DNA of 64,000 nucleotides from Enterobacter cancerogenus (GCF_019047785.1 NZ_CP077290.1:3534001-3598000); one strand, 5' to 3'; shown: positions 54,798 through 64,000, numbered from the stretch's first letter. Program-made: numbers and translations. The notes: a model not told the origin generated them from the sequence alone.

Positions 54798-54813
54798 AGT
54801 GATTGTTATCACA
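54798..54813. promoter_or_regulatory. CRP-like site upstream of cmtB
   Basis: AGTGATTGTTATCACA differs from TGTGA-N6-TCACA at one position. It is about 215 bases upstream of cmtB in an AT-rich space (54757-55027). Otherwise I see only a possible weaker CRP half-site pair (TGTGC...TCACA, 54840-54857, spacing 8). Catabolite control of the PTS operon is likely. Confidence 0.55.
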
Positions 54814-55027
54814 AAAACGGAATGTTGTCATATTAGTAATGTGCAATGGATATCACAAATTCAGGCTTGCTTTTTAATTCTATCTATATAACAAGTTGTT
54901 TTTCTTCGCATTAATAAATGGCAGGCTAATGCTCTCGCTATTTTCTCCCCAATTGATTTCATTTTACCGCAGGCGTATTTTGTTTTTAGCGAGACGTTGT
55001 ACCCTAAAAATAAAATAAGGATTATAT

Positions 55028-55471
55028 ATGCGGTTGATTGATTACTTCCCTGAATCCTCTATCTCAATAAAACCCGCAGCAAAGAACTGGCAGGAAGCCA
55101 TTGACTTTTCCATGTCGTCTTTGCTGCACAATCATTATATTAATGCTGATTATATTGCGGCGATTAAAACCTCGACGCTCACTAATGGTCCCTATTATAT
55201 TCTGGCACCGGGCGTTGCAATGCCCCATGCCCGCCCGGAATGCGGTGCGTTAAAAACAGGTATGTCTTTAACGCTTCTGAAGCAGGAGGTGCACTTTGCC
55301 GAAGACGATCAACCGGTTAAATTGCTGATTGGTTTATCGGCGGCAGATGCGGATTCACATATCGGCGCTATTCAGGCATTAAGCGAATTATTATGTGAAG
55401 AGGATATGCTGACAGCGTTGTTAACCGCTAAATCAGAAAAACAGTTGGCGGATATTATCGCTCGCGCATAA
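55028..55471 (+). CDS. cmtB: PTS EIIA component, mannitol/fructose type (CmtB)
   Basis: 147 residues, the E. coli CmtB length. Phosphocarrier domain with active-site His67 in APGVAMPHARPE. It passes phosphate from HPr to the IIB domain of CmtA, encoded 27 bases on. E. coli cmtBA is called a cryptic mannitol PTS; its true substrate is unknown. Ribosome binding site AAGGA 7 bases upstream. Confidence 0.95.
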   Translation: MRLIDYFPESSISIKPAAKNWQEAIDFSMSSLLHNHYINADYIAAIKTSTLTNGPYYILAPGVAMPHARPECGALKTGMSLTLLKQEVHFAEDDQPVKLLIGLSAADADSHIGAIQALSELLCEEDMLTALLTAKSEKQLADIIARA

Positions 55472-55498
55472 CTATTCTTTCCTTTACAGGACATTATT

Positions 55499-56878
55499 AT
55501 GGAACACAAGTCTGCTCGTGCGAAGGTCCAGGCTTTTGGGGGCTTTTTGACTGCAATGGTCATCCCGAATATTGGCGCCTTTATTGCCTGGGGTTTTATT
55601 ACCGCTTTATTTATTCCGACTGGCTGGATGCCGAATGAGCACTTCGCCAAAATTGTCGGCCCGATGATAACCTATTTATTGCCCGTGATGATTGGCTCTA
55701 CGGGTGGGCACCTGGTCGGTGGCAAACGTGGGGCGGTGATGGGGGGGATCGGCACTATCGGCGTGATTATCGGCGCGGATATTCCAATGTTCCTCGGCTC
55801 AATGATCATGGGGCCACTCGGCGGTCTGGTGATCAAGCATATTGACCGGCTGCTGGAAAAGCGCATTCCCGCGGGCTTTGAGATGGTTATCAATAACTTC
55901 TCGCTGGGTATCGCTGGCATGCTCCTCTGCCTGCTGGGGTTTGAGGTGATCGGCCCTGCGGTGTCGATTGCCAATAACTTTATCAAAGGATGTATTGAAT
56001 CTTTGGTACATGCGGGCTATTTGCCGCTGCTGTCTTTGATTAACGAACCGGCAAAAATCCTGTTTCTGAATAACGCCATCGATCAGGGCGTTTATTACCC
56101 GCTGGGGATGCAGCAGGCCTCAGAGACGGGTAAGTCGATCTTCTTTATGGTGGCTTCTAATCCCGGGCCGGGTTTAGGTCTGCTGCTGGCTTTTGCTTTT
56201 TTCGGTAAAGGGATGGCAAAGAAGTCAGCGCCTGGCGCGATGATTATCCATTTCCTGGGCGGCATTCATGAACTTTATTTCCCTTACGTACTGATGAAAC
56301 CGCTGACGCTGATTGCGATGATCGCTGGCGGCATGAGCGGGACGTGGGTATTTAATCTGCTAGGCGGCGGACTGGTTGCTGGCCCAAGCCCGGGTTCGAT
56401 TTTTGCCTACCTCGCCTTAACGCCAAAAGGCGCTTTTCTGGCAACCATTGCGGGCGTCACGGCGGGCACGCTGGTGACCTTTGCTGTCGCCGCCTTTATC
56501 TTAAAGTTGGATAAAAATAACGAAGCTGAAACGGAAGATACCTTCAGTGATTCTGCCAAAGCCGTAAAAGCCATGAAACAGGAAGGTAAGTTTTCCTGGG
56601 GAGACGTCAAACGTATCGCCTTTGTCTGCGACGCGGGAATGGGATCAAGCGCTATGGGCGCAACAACGTTCCGTAGACGACTGGAAAAAGCCGGGCGAGC
56701 TATCGATGTTAAACATTACGCCATCGAAAATGTGCCTGACGACGCCGACCTTATTGTTACCCATGCCAGTCTGGAGGCGCGCGCTAAAAGAGTCAGTGAC
56801 AAACCGTTAGTGCTGATAAAGAACTATATCGGCGACCCGCAGCTTGACGATCTCTTTAAGCGTTTAACCACGAATTAA
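55499..56878 (+). CDS. cmtA: PTS EIICB component, mannitol type (CmtA)
   Basis: 459 residues (E. coli CmtA 462). The IIC membrane domain (about 1-335) has the GIHE motif in FLGGIHELYFPYV and NEPAKILFLNNAIDQGV; the IIB domain (about 375-459) has the phosphorylated cysteine in VCDAGMGSSAMG. It takes up and phosphorylates a polyol or sugar. No IIA domain is fused; CmtB supplies it. The reading frame is intact. Confidence 0.95.
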   Translation: MEHKSARAKVQAFGGFLTAMVIPNIGAFIAWGFITALFIPTGWMPNEHFAKIVGPMITYLLPVMIGSTGGHLVGGKRGAVMGGIGTIGVIIGADIPMFLGSMIMGPLGGLVIKHIDRLLEKRIPAGFEMVINNFSLGIAGMLLCLLGFEVIGPAVSIANNFIKGCIESLVHAGYLPLLSLINEPAKILFLNNAIDQGVYYPLGMQQASETGKSIFFMVASNPGPGLGLLLAFAFFGKGMAKKSAPGAMIIHFLGGIHELYFPYVLMKPLTLIAMIAGGMSGTWVFNLLGGGLVAGPSPGSIFAYLALTPKGAFLATIAGVTAGTLVTFAVAAFILKLDKNNEAETEDTFSDSAKAVKAMKQEGKFSWGDVKRIAFVCDAGMGSSAMGATTFRRRLEKAGRAIDVKHYAIENVPDDADLIVTHASLEARAKRVSDKPLVLIKNYIGDPQLDDLFKRLTTN

Positions 56879-56901
56879 TATATCGGGTTTCTGGAGTAAA
56901 T

Positions 56902-58179
56902 ATGAAAACGAAAGTGGCTGCCATTTATGGCAAGCGGGATGTCCGCATCCGTGAATTTGATCTGCCTGAAACAGGTGAAAATGAACTGCTGGTGAGCGTT
57001 ATTTCCGACAGCGTCTGTTTATCCACCTGGAAAGCGGCAACATTAGGCAGTGAACATAAACGTGTGCCGGACGATCTGGAAAATCATCCGGTGATTACCG
57101 GGCATGAATGCGCAGGGGTGATTGTTGAGGTCGGAAAAAACCTGACCGATAAATATAAAAAAGGTCAGCGCTTTGTTTTACAACCGGCAATGGGATTGCC
57201 GAGCGGTTATTCTGCCGGCTACAGCTATGAATATTTTGGCGGTAATGCGACCTATATGATCATCCCGGAGGTCGCAATTAATCTGGGCTGCGTTTTACCC
57301 TATCACGGCTCTTATTTTGCCGCGGCTTCGCTGGCGGAACCGATGTGCTGCATTATTGGTGCGTATAACGCTAATTATCATACGACGCAGTATGTTTATG
57401 AACACCGGATGGGGGTTAAACCGGGCGGCAATATTGCGCTTCTGGCCTGTGCCGGGCCAATGGGAATTGGCGCCATTGATTACGCGATTAACGGTGGCAT
57501 CCAGCCGTCTCGCGTCGTGGTGGTGGATATTGATGACGCACGCCTCGCGCAGGCAAAAAAATTGCTGCCGGTTGAGCTTGCCGCTCAAAAGGGCATTGAA
57601 CTTATCTATGTGAATACGTCCGGTAGTGAGAACCCTGCCGCTGCGTTACGCGCATTAACCGATAATGCCGGGTTTGATGACGTGTTTGTCTATGCTGCGG
57701 TTCCGGCGGTCATCGAACTGGCGGACGAACTGCTCGCCGAGGATGGGTGCCTGAATTTCTTTGCCGGACCAACGGACAGCAATTTCAAGGTGCCGTTTAA
57801 TTTTTACAATGTTCATTACAACAGTACGCATGTGGTAGGCACCTCCGGCAGCTCGACGGATGACATGAAAGAAGCCATTGCGCTGAGTGCGACGGGCCAG
57901 CTTCAGCCCTCGTTTATGGTGACCCACATCGGCGGCCTCGATGCGGTGCCGCATACGGTACTCAACCTGCCTGACATTCCCGGCGGCAAAAAACTTATCT
58001 ATAACGGCGTCACCATGCCGTTAACGGCGATTGCCGATTTTGCCGAAAAAGGGAAAACCGATCCGCTGTTCCGGGAGTTGGCGAGGCTGGTGGAGGAGAC
58101 GCACGGCATCTGGAATGAAAAAGCAGAGCGCTATCTGCTGGCGCAGTTTGGCGTGGATATCGGGGAGGCCGCGGCATGA
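56902..58179 (+). CDS. yggP: Zinc-type medium-chain dehydrogenase YggP
   Basis: 425 residues, longer than usual MDR enzymes. Catalytic zinc ligands Cys39 (SVCLSTWK) and His68/Glu69 (TGHECAGVI) are present. The four-cysteine structural zinc lobe that should follow is absent. The Rossmann part begins NIALLACAGPMGIGAIDYA with acidic VVVDIDDARL. In this operon it probably oxidises the phosphorylated polyol made by the CmtAB PTS. It overlaps the yggF start by 4 bases. Confidence 0.9.
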   Translation: MKTKVAAIYGKRDVRIREFDLPETGENELLVSVISDSVCLSTWKAATLGSEHKRVPDDLENHPVITGHECAGVIVEVGKNLTDKYKKGQRFVLQPAMGLPSGYSAGYSYEYFGGNATYMIIPEVAINLGCVLPYHGSYFAAASLAEPMCCIIGAYNANYHTTQYVYEHRMGVKPGGNIALLACAGPMGIGAIDYAINGGIQPSRVVVVDIDDARLAQAKKLLPVELAAQKGIELIYVNTSGSENPAAALRALTDNAGFDDVFVYAAVPAVIELADELLAEDGCLNFFAGPTDSNFKVPFNFYNVHYNSTHVVGTSGSSTDDMKEAIALSATGQLQPSFMVTHIGGLDAVPHTVLNLPDIPGGKKLIYNGVTMPLTAIADFAEKGKTDPLFRELARLVEETHGIWNEKAERYLLAQFGVDIGEAAA

Positions 58180-59147
58180 TGTCTCTGGCATGGCCGCTCT
58201 CTCGCGTTACGGCACAGGCGGCGCTGGCTGCCTGGCCGCAAACCGGGTGCGGCGATAAAAATCGGATTGACGGGCTGGCCGTCACCGCCATGCGCGAAGC
58301 GCTGAACGACATAGCGATTTGCGGGCGTATTGTTATCGGCGAAGGTGAGATCGATCATGCGCCAATGCTGTGGATTGGCGAGGAGGTTGGACGCGGCATC
58401 GGCCCGGCAGTGGATATTGCCGTCGATCCCATTGAGGGCACCCGAATGGTGGCGATGGGGCAAAGCAATGCGCTGGCAGTCATGGCATTCGCTCCGCAGG
58501 GCAGCCTGTTTCACGCGCCTGATATGTATATGAAGAAACTGGTGGTTAACGCGGCGGCGGCGGGGGCAATCAACCTTGCACTGCCGCTGGCGGAGAACCT
58601 CCGCAACGTTGCGCGGGCGCTGGGCAAGCCGCTTGAACGTTTACGGATGGTCACACTGGATAAACCACGCCTGCACGCTGCTATCGCCGAGGCGACACAG
58701 CTGGGCGTCAAAGTTTTTGCTCTGCCCGATGGTGATGTCGCGGCCAGCGTACTGACCTGCTTACAGGATAATCCCTACGATCTGATGTACACCGTCGGCG
58801 GCGCGCCAGAAGGGGTGATCTCCGCCTGCGCGGTAAAAGCGCTGGGCGGCGACATGCAGGCGGCGCTGATCGATTTTTGTGAAGCGAAGGGGGAAAGCCC
58901 CGAGAACCGTCTTGTGGCCGAGCAGGAGTACCGGCGCTGTGCGGAGATGGGCGTAGAGGTCAATCGGGTCTACACCCTTAACGAACTGGTGGAGGGAGAT
59001 GACATTCTCTTCAGCGCGACAGGCGTGACGGGCGGCGATCTGGTGACGGGTGTTCAGCAGGTTGCGAAGGGGGTGCGCACGCAAACTTTGCTCATCTGCG
59101 GCGCCGACCGAACGTGTAATATAATAGACTCCCTGCATTCATGGTGA
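58176..59147 (+). CDS. yggF: Class II fructose-1,6-bisphosphatase-like YggF
   Basis: 323 residues (E. coli YggF 321) of the GlpX family. Metal and phosphate motifs are present: IGEGEIDHAPMLWIGE, DIAVDPIEGTRMVAMGQ, GGAPEGVISACAVKALGG. It removes phosphate from a sugar bisphosphate; E. coli YggF has FBPase activity in vitro. Linkage to a PTS and a dehydrogenase suggests a bisphosphate other than, or besides, fructose-1,6-bisphosphate. Confidence 0.93.
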   Translation: MMSLAWPLSRVTAQAALAAWPQTGCGDKNRIDGLAVTAMREALNDIAICGRIVIGEGEIDHAPMLWIGEEVGRGIGPAVDIAVDPIEGTRMVAMGQSNALAVMAFAPQGSLFHAPDMYMKKLVVNAAAAGAINLALPLAENLRNVARALGKPLERLRMVTLDKPRLHAAIAEATQLGVKVFALPDGDVAASVLTCLQDNPYDLMYTVGGAPEGVISACAVKALGGDMQAALIDFCEAKGESPENRLVAEQEYRRCAEMGVEVNRVYTLNELVEGDDILFSATGVTGGDLVTGVQQVAKGVRTQTLLICGADRTCNIIDSLHSW

Positions 59148-59162
59148 TTTATCGAGAAACGA

Positions 59163-59672
59163 ATGACGACGCTAACCGAAGACGACGTAATTGAGCGACT
59201 GGATGCTCAGCTGGATTTACTTTCGTTTATGACAACGGCAAATGAGATTTTGCTGCTGGGGATCAGACGTTTTCTGCCGTCGCTGTTCGTGAATAATGAT
59301 GAAGAGATCGTGGAATATGCAGTGAAGCCGTTACTCGCGCAAAGCGGGCCGCTTGACGATATTAGCGTGGCGTTGCGTTTGATTTACGCGCTGGGAAAAA
59401 TGGATAAATGGCTTTATGCCGATATCACCCATTTCTCCCAGTTCAGTCAGTATCTGAGCGAACAGAGTGATATTCCGGGGTTCGCGGATGACATCACCTG
59501 GGATTTTATCAGCAACGTAAATAGCATTACCCGTAATGCAACCTTATTTAATGCCCTTAAATCGATGAAATTTGCCGATTTTGCTGCATGGTCTGAGGTT
59601 CGCTTTACTGGCATGGTCAAGACGGCAATGACGCTGGCGGTAACGACGATACTCAAGGAATTAGAACCGTGA
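59163..59672 (+). CDS. yggD: MtlR-family protein YggD
   Basis: 169 residues, the E. coli length. All-helical MtlR/YggD family; MtlR represses the mannitol operon without a recognisable HTH. E. coli YggD has also been reported to have fumarase activity (FumE), which the sequence gives no way to judge. It starts 15 bases after yggF, and its stop overlaps the GTG start of yggC. Confidence 0.92.
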   Translation: MTTLTEDDVIERLDAQLDLLSFMTTANEILLLGIRRFLPSLFVNNDEEIVEYAVKPLLAQSGPLDDISVALRLIYALGKMDKWLYADITHFSQFSQYLSEQSDIPGFADDITWDFISNVNSITRNATLFNALKSMKFADFAAWSEVRFTGMVKTAMTLAVTTILKELEP

Positions 59673-60379
59673 AAATTAGCCTGACAGTGAATGGATTACC
59701 GGTTGAAGCGCAGTATGGCGAAGATGAGATACAAAACGTCCATCTCCCTCTGTTACAGGATATCGCGAAGCTGCACAGACGTGGCGGTAAAAGAAGGACC
59801 GTTGTTTTTCTCAGTGCTCCGCCGGGAACAGGCAAGTCCACATTAACGACGTTCTGGGAATATCTCTCGCAGCGGGAGCCCGGTCTGCCTGATATACAAA
59901 CTCTCCCGATGGATGGATTCCATCATTACAATGACTGGCTGGTTGCAAACCAACTGCGTCCTTATAAAGGCGCACCGGAAACCTTCGATGTGGCGAAGCT
60001 GGCAAATAATCTGCGCCAACTGGGCGAGGAGACCGCAGTCTGGCCTCAATATGACCGACAAAAACACGACCCTGTTGAAGCGGCGATTGCGGTTACGGCC
60101 AGCATTGTTATCGTCGAAGGAAACTGGCTTTTGCTGGATGACGATAGGTGGAAGGCGTTGGGGGCGTTCTGTGATTTCTCCATTTTTATTACTGCACCTG
60201 CGTCAGCGCTGCGTGAGCGCCTTGTGCAGCGCAAGGTCGCAGGGGGGTTATCGCAGGAGGAGGCGCAGGCCTTTTATTTACGTACGGATGGGCCGAATGT
60301 TGAGCGCGTGCTGGGCCATAGTCGCCAGGCCGATGCGCTGTTGCGCATGACGGAAGCAGGTGAATACCGGTTTGCCTGA
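59669..60379 (+). CDS. yggC: P-loop kinase-like protein YggC
   Basis: 236 residues (E. coli 237) in the pantothenate/uridine-kinase-like P-loop family. Walker A SAPPGTGKST near residue 50, PMDGFHHYN near 82, IVIVEGNWLLLDD near 147. It probably phosphorylates a small sugar or nucleoside-like molecule; the substrate is unknown. The start is GTG in a GTGA overlap with the yggD stop. Last gene of the cmtB-yggC run. Confidence 0.92.
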   Translation: MKISLTVNGLPVEAQYGEDEIQNVHLPLLQDIAKLHRRGGKRRTVVFLSAPPGTGKSTLTTFWEYLSQREPGLPDIQTLPMDGFHHYNDWLVANQLRPYKGAPETFDVAKLANNLRQLGEETAVWPQYDRQKHDPVEAAIAVTASIVIVEGNWLLLDDDRWKALGAFCDFSIFITAPASALRERLVQRKVAGGLSQEEAQAFYLRTDGPNVERVLGHSRQADALLRMTEAGEYRFA

Positions 60380-60413
60380 ATGGAATAATACGGCGCGCTT
60401 TGGGTCATGAAAA

Positions 60414-60429
60414 TGTGACGCAAGTCAGA
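60414..60429. promoter_or_regulatory. Possible CRP site upstream of epd
   Basis: TGTGACGCAAGTCAGA: the left half is perfect, the right half has one mismatch. CRP and Cra both control the epd promoter in E. coli. Confidence 0.45.
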
Positions 60430-60486
60430 TAAATGGCGAATCTATCCGGCGGAACGTTCCTTTTATTCCCCGTTTCGCTTATTCTT

Positions 60487-60503
60487 GCTGAAGCGTTTCA
60501 GTC
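60487..60503. promoter_or_regulatory. Cra (FruR) operator upstream of epd
   Basis: GCTGAAGCGTTTCAGTC fits the Cra consensus TGAAnCGnTTCA well. It lies 123 bases before the epd start. Cra control of epd-pgk is known in E. coli. Confidence 0.75.
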
Positions 60504-60625
60504 GATTAAATGTTCGACAAATGACCAATCAATCGCAGTTTGTGACAGGCAAGGATTCCCCTCAGAACGTAGCTGGATTACTCTTTCAGCCACCTCAAAC
60601 CCAGGGATAGCTTTGCAGGAGATCT

Positions 60626-61645
60626 ATGACCGTACGCGTAGCGATTAATGGCTTCGGTCGCATCGGACGTAACGTGGTTCGTGCTTTATATGAATCCGGG
60701 CGTCGTGCGGAAATCACCGTGGTGGCAATCAATGAACTGGCGGATGCTGCGGGCATGGCGCATTTATTGAAATACGACACCAGCCATGGGCGCTTTGCCT
60801 GGGACGTTCGCCAGGAGAGGGAGCAGCTGTTTGTCGGCGACGATGTCATTCGCGTGCTGCACGAGCCTGCTCTTGAGTCGCTACCCTGGCGCGAGTTGGG
60901 GGTGGACGTCGTGCTGGACTGTACCGGCGTGTACGGCAACCGTGAGCACGGTGAAGCACATCTGAACGCCGGTGCGAAAAAGGTGCTGTTTTCCCATCCC
61001 GGCAGTCACGACCTCGATGCCACTGTCGTTTTCGGCGTCAACCAGCACGAGCTGCAGGCCGAACACCGCATTGTCTCCAATGCCTCCTGTACCACCAACT
61101 GCATTATTCCGGTCATTAAACTGTTAGACGATGCGTATGGCATTGAGTCCGGTACCGTGACCACAATCCACTCCGCTATGCACGATCAGCAGGTTATCGA
61201 CGCGTATCACCCGGATTTGCGGCGCACCCGTGCGGCGAGCCAGTCCATCATTCCGGTTGATACCAAGCTGGCGGCCGGGATCACCCGAATTTTCCCGCAG
61301 TTTAATGACCGTTTTGAAGCGATTGCCGTGCGCGTTCCCACCATTAACGTGACCGCAATCGACCTCAGCGTGACGGTGAAAAAACCGGTAAAAGCCTGTG
61401 AAGTCAACCTGTTGCTGCAAAAAGCGGCACAGGGTTCATTTCATGGTATAGTTGACTATACGGAATTACCGTTGGTCTCAGTAGATTTTAACCATGACCC
61501 GCACAGTGCCATTGTTGATGGCACACAAACGCGAGTCAGTGGCGCACACCTTATCAAGACGCTGGTCTGGTGTGACAACGAATGGGGCTTTGCTAACCGG
61601 ATGCTCGACACCACGTTAGCAATGGCCGCGAAAGGTTTCAGGTAG
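60626..61645 (+). CDS. epd: D-erythrose-4-phosphate dehydrogenase
   Basis: 339 residues (E. coli 339). GAPDH-like: NAD motif [19 protein letters not shown], catalytic Cys in SNASCTTNC and His in [17 protein letters not shown], which is the Epd rather than GAPDH version. It makes 4-phosphoerythronate for pyridoxal phosphate synthesis. It is followed by pgk after 49 bases, as usual. Confidence 0.97.
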   Translation: MTVRVAINGFGRIGRNVVRALYESGRRAEITVVAINELADAAGMAHLLKYDTSHGRFAWDVRQEREQLFVGDDVIRVLHEPALESLPWRELGVDVVLDCTGVYGNREHGEAHLNAGAKKVLFSHPGSHDLDATVVFGVNQHELQAEHRIVSNASCTTNCIIPVIKLLDDAYGIESGTVTTIHSAMHDQQVIDAYHPDLRRTRAASQSIIPVDTKLAAGITRIFPQFNDRFEAIAVRVPTINVTAIDLSVTVKKPVKACEVNLLLQKAAQGSFHGIVDYTELPLVSVDFNHDPHSAIVDGTQTRVSGAHLIKTLVWCDNEWGFANRMLDTTLAMAAKGFR

Positions 61646-61694
61646 AGCGCACGTTGCGCTTGCAAAACTTTAAGAATCAACGAGAGGATTCACC

Positions 61695-62858
61695 ATGTCT
61701 GTAATTAAGATGACCGATCTGGATCTGGCAGGTAAACGCGTTTTCATCCGTGCCGATCTGAACGTACCGGTTAAAGATGGCAAAGTGACCAGCGATGCGC
61801 GTATCCGTGCTTCTCTGCCAACCATCGAACTGGCACTGAAACAAGGTGCAAAAGTGATGGTCACCTCCCACCTGGGTCGTCCAACTGAAGGCGAGTACAA
61901 CGAAGAGTTCTCCCTGCTGCCAGTTGTTAATTACCTCAAAGACAAACTGTCCAGCCCGGTTCGCCTGGTAAAAGATTACCTGGACGGCGTAGAAGTTGCT
62001 GCCGGTGAACTGGTTGTTCTGGAAAACGTTCGCTTCAACAAAGGCGAGAAGAAAGACGACGAAACGCTGTCCAAAAAATACGCTGCGCTGTGTGACGTAT
62101 TCGTGATGGATGCATTCGGTACGGCGCACCGCGCTCAGGCTTCTACCCACGGTATCGGTAAATTCGCAGACGTAGCTTGTGCAGGTCCACTGCTGGCTGA
62201 CGAACTGGAAGCGCTGGGTAAAGCACTGAAAGAGCCAGCACGTCCAATGGTGGCTATCGTCGGCGGTTCTAAAGTCTCCACCAAACTGACCGTTCTGGAT
62301 TCTCTGTCCAAAATCGCTGACCAGCTGATCGTCGGTGGCGGTATCGCCAATACCTTCGTGGCGGCTCAGGGCCACAACGTGGGTAAATCCCTGTACGAAG
62401 CAGACCTGGTTGACGAAGCGAAACGCCTGCTGACTACCTGTGATATCCCGGTTCCAACTGACGTTCGCGTGGCGACCGAGTTCTCCGAAACCGCAACCGC
62501 GACCCTGAAATCTGTCAACGACATCAAAGATGACGAGCAGATTCTGGACCTGGGCGACGTTTCTGCACAGAAACTGGCTGAAATCCTGAAAAACGCAAAA
62601 ACCATCCTGTGGAACGGTCCAGTTGGCGTGTTCGAATTCCCGAACTTCCGTAAAGGGACTGAAATCGTTGCTAATGCTATCGCAGACAGCGAAGCGTTCT
62701 CTATCGCAGGCGGTGGTGACACCCTGGCAGCAATCGACCTGTTCGGTATCGCTGACAAAATTTCCTACATCTCCACTGGTGGCGGCGCATTCCTCGAATT
62801 CGTGGAAGGCAAAGTTCTGCCAGCAGTAGCAATGCTCGAAGAGCGCGCTAAGCAGTAA
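61695..62858 (+). CDS. pgk: Phosphoglycerate kinase
   Basis: 387 residues, the E. coli length. It transfers phosphate from 1,3-bisphosphoglycerate to [37 protein letters not shown] and [13 protein letters not shown] are the substrate and nucleotide signatures. Ribosome binding site GAGAGG. Highly expressed codon choice (for example CTG, GGT, AAA) compared with the accessory genes. Confidence 0.98.
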   Translation: MSVIKMTDLDLAGKRVFIRADLNVPVKDGKVTSDARIRASLPTIELALKQGAKVMVTSHLGRPTEGEYNEEFSLLPVVNYLKDKLSSPVRLVKDYLDGVEVAAGELVVLENVRFNKGEKKDDETLSKKYAALCDVFVMDAFGTAHRAQASTHGIGKFADVACAGPLLADELEALGKALKEPARPMVAIVGGSKVSTKLTVLDSLSKIADQLIVGGGIANTFVAAQGHNVGKSLYEADLVDEAKRLLTTCDIPVPTDVRVATEFSETATATLKSVNDIKDDEQILDLGDVSAQKLAEILKNAKTILWNGPVGVFEFPNFRKGTEIVANAIADSEAFSIAGGGDTLAAIDLFGIADKISYISTGGGAFLEFVEGKVLPAVAMLEERAKQ

Positions 62859-62867
62859 GCCATTCAA

Positions 62868-62885
62868 GGGCAGGGAAACCTGCCC
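62868..62885 (+). terminator. Hairpin between pgk and fbaA
   Basis: GGGCAGG-GAAA-CCTGCCC followed by aatttt. The T-run is short, so it probably acts as a partial terminator or mRNA-stabilising structure rather than a full stop, since fbaA follows in the same direction. Confidence 0.6.
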
Positions 62886-62950
62886 AATTTTCAGCGCGCT
62901 TATAAGAGCACGCACCTTTTCTAACGGCCGAAGATACAGGACTAAGCAAC

Positions 62951-64000
62951 ATGTCTAAAATTTTTGATTTCGTAAAACCTGGCGTTATCACTGGTGATGA
63001 CGTACAGAAAGTGTTCCAGGTAGCTAAAGAAAACAACTTTGCTCTGCCAGCAGTTAACTGCGTCGGTACCGACTCTATCAACGCCGTACTGGAAACCGCT
63101 GCTAAAGTAAAAGCACCGGTTATCGTTCAGTTCTCTAACGGTGGTGCTGCGTTCATCGCAGGCAAAGGCGTGAAAACTGACATTCCTCAGGGTGCTGCCA
63201 TCCTGGGTGCTATCTCTGGCGCACATCACGTACACCAGATGGCTGAGCACTACGGTGTTCCAGTTATCCTGCACACTGACCACTGCGCGAAGAAACTGCT
63301 GCCGTGGATCGACGGTCTGCTGGACGCGGGTGAAAAACACTTCGCCGCGACCGGTAAGCCACTGTTCTCTTCTCACATGATCGACCTGTCTGAAGAGTCA
63401 CTGCACGAAAACATCGAAATCTGCTCCAAATACCTGGCGCGCATGGCCAAAATGGGCATGACCCTGGAAATCGAACTGGGTTGCACCGGTGGTGAAGAAG
63501 ACGGCGTGGACAACAGCCACATGGACGCTTCTGCCCTGTACACCCAGCCAGAAGACGTTGATTACGCGTACACCGAGCTGAGCAAAATCAGCCCACGCTT
63601 CACCATTGCAGCGTCCTTCGGTAACGTACACGGCGTTTACAAACCAGGTAACGTGGTTCTGACGCCAACTATCCTGCGTGATTCTCAGGAATATGTGTCC
63701 AAGAAACACAACCTGCCGCACAACAGCCTGAACTTCGTCTTCCACGGCGGTTCCGGTTCTTCTGCTCAGGAAATCAAAGACTCCGTCAGCTACGGCGTAG
63801 TGAAAATGAACATCGATACCGATACCCAGTGGGCAACATGGGACGGTATCCTGGGCTACTACAAAGCTAACGAAGCTTACCTGCAGGGCCAGCTGGGCAA
63901 CCCGAAAGGCGAAGACCAGCCGAACAAGAAATACTACGATCCACGCGTATGGCTGCGTGCTGCACAGACTTCAATGATTACGCGTCTGGAGCAGGCATTC
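62951..64000 (+). CDS. fbaA: Class II fructose-bisphosphate aldolase (3' end cut by window edge)
   Basis: 350 codons are present; the E. coli protein has 359, so about nine residues are missing. Zinc ligands are in HTDHCAKK, EIELGCTGGEEDG, SFGNVHG and VFHGGSGSS. It cleaves fructose-1,6-bisphosphate to dihydroxyacetone phosphate and glyceraldehyde-3-phosphate. Codon usage is that of a very highly expressed gene. Confidence 0.98.
   Translation, partial: MSKIFDFVKPGVITGDDVQKVFQVAKENNFALPAVNCVGTDSINAVLETAAKVKAPVIVQFSNGGAAFIAGKGVKTDIPQGAAILGAISGAHHVHQMAEHYGVPVILHTDHCAKKLLPWIDGLLDAGEKHFAATGKPLFSSHMIDLSEESLHENIEICSKYLARMAKMGMTLEIELGCTGGEEDGVDNSHMDASALYTQPEDVDYAYTELSKISPRFTIAASFGNVHGVYKPGNVVLTPTILRDSQEYVSKKHNLPHNSLNFVFHGGSGSSAQEIKDSVSYGVVKMNIDTDTQWATWDGILGYYKANEAYLQGQLGNPKGEDQPNKKYYDPRVWLRAAQTSMITRLEQAF

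Noticed and set aside
61677..62915. Minus-strand open frame of 412 codons opposite pgk
   Set aside because: Antisense to the conserved pgk gene. Highly expressed codon usage leaves the opposite frame open. The translation is Phe/Gln/Val-rich with no recognisable domain.

Overview
The window is enterobacterial chromosome. The order mltC-yggX-mutY-trmB-yggL-yggN-hemW-rdgB-yggU-yggT-yggS-yggR-ruvX-yqgE-gshB-rsmE-endA-sprT-galP-metK-yqgB-speA ... speB ... loiP-tktA-cmtB-cmtA-yggP-yggF-yggD-yggC-epd-pgk-fbaA is the one known from Escherichia coli. The proteins are close to, but not identical with, the E. coli ones. REP-like palindromes of the cggGTAGG/cctTACCCG type are present. Codon usage and the accessory genes suggest Enterobacter or a near relative (Lelliottia, Leclercia). 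This species call is from memory of protein sequences, not from a search.

Backbone, 1-18.8 kb: DNA repair (mutY), tRNA and rRNA methylation (trmB, rsmE), haem and nucleotide housekeeping (hemW, rdgB), glutathione synthesis (gshB), galactose uptake (galP, with a CRP site and two GalR-type operators), S-adenosylmethionine synthesis (metK, with a tandem MetJ operator) and arginine decarboxylase (speA). speA has a long leader holding yqgB and a further candidate leader ORF of 47 codons. The ansB-yggM pair that E. coli has between yggN and hemW is absent; a DUF559 nuclease-like gene sits there instead.

Accessory block 1, 18.9-34.4 kb, lies between speA and speB, which are neighbours in E. coli. 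It holds six co-directional, tightly spaced minus-strand genes: a chaperone-usher fimbria (major pilin, chaperone, usher, two-domain tip protein), then a two-partner secretion pair (TpsB transporter and a 2929-residue TpsA exoprotein). TpsA has the CdiA-like filament plan but ends in two arrays of tandem repeats instead of a toxin, and no immunity gene follows. A run of eight C lies just upstream of the pilin gene.

Accessory block 2, 35.7-51.5 kb, lies between speB and loiP. It is a visibly GC-rich catabolic cluster. Thirteen plus-strand genes encode a Rieske ferredoxin, a small HTH-like protein, a Rieske oxygenase alpha subunit, a cis-diol-dehydrogenase-like SDR, an IclR regulator, an extradiol ring-cleavage dioxygenase with its full active site, a ferredoxin reductase, an MFS transporter, a cupin, an alpha/beta hydrolase, a second SDR lacking the usual Tyr/Lys, an aspartate-dehydrogenase-family enzyme, an aldehyde dehydrogenase and a ThDP enzyme (fourteen counting the regulator). 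A divergent MFS transporter and a convergent OprD-type porin flank it. Three copies of the palindrome GTTTCA-N4-TGAAAC sit in the divergent promoter region and are very probably the IclR operators. Together the genes look like uptake plus complete breakdown of an aromatic compound that I cannot name; this is the best candidate for an undescribed system.

Backbone, 51.7-64 kb: the membrane protease loiP, transketolase tktA, the cmtB-cmtA PTS with yggP, yggF, yggD and yggC (an intact, functionally unassigned sugar or polyol operon), then epd-pgk-fbaA with a Cra-type operator upstream. fbaA runs off the end of the window. No tRNA, rRNA, CRISPR array, transposase or prophage gene was seen.
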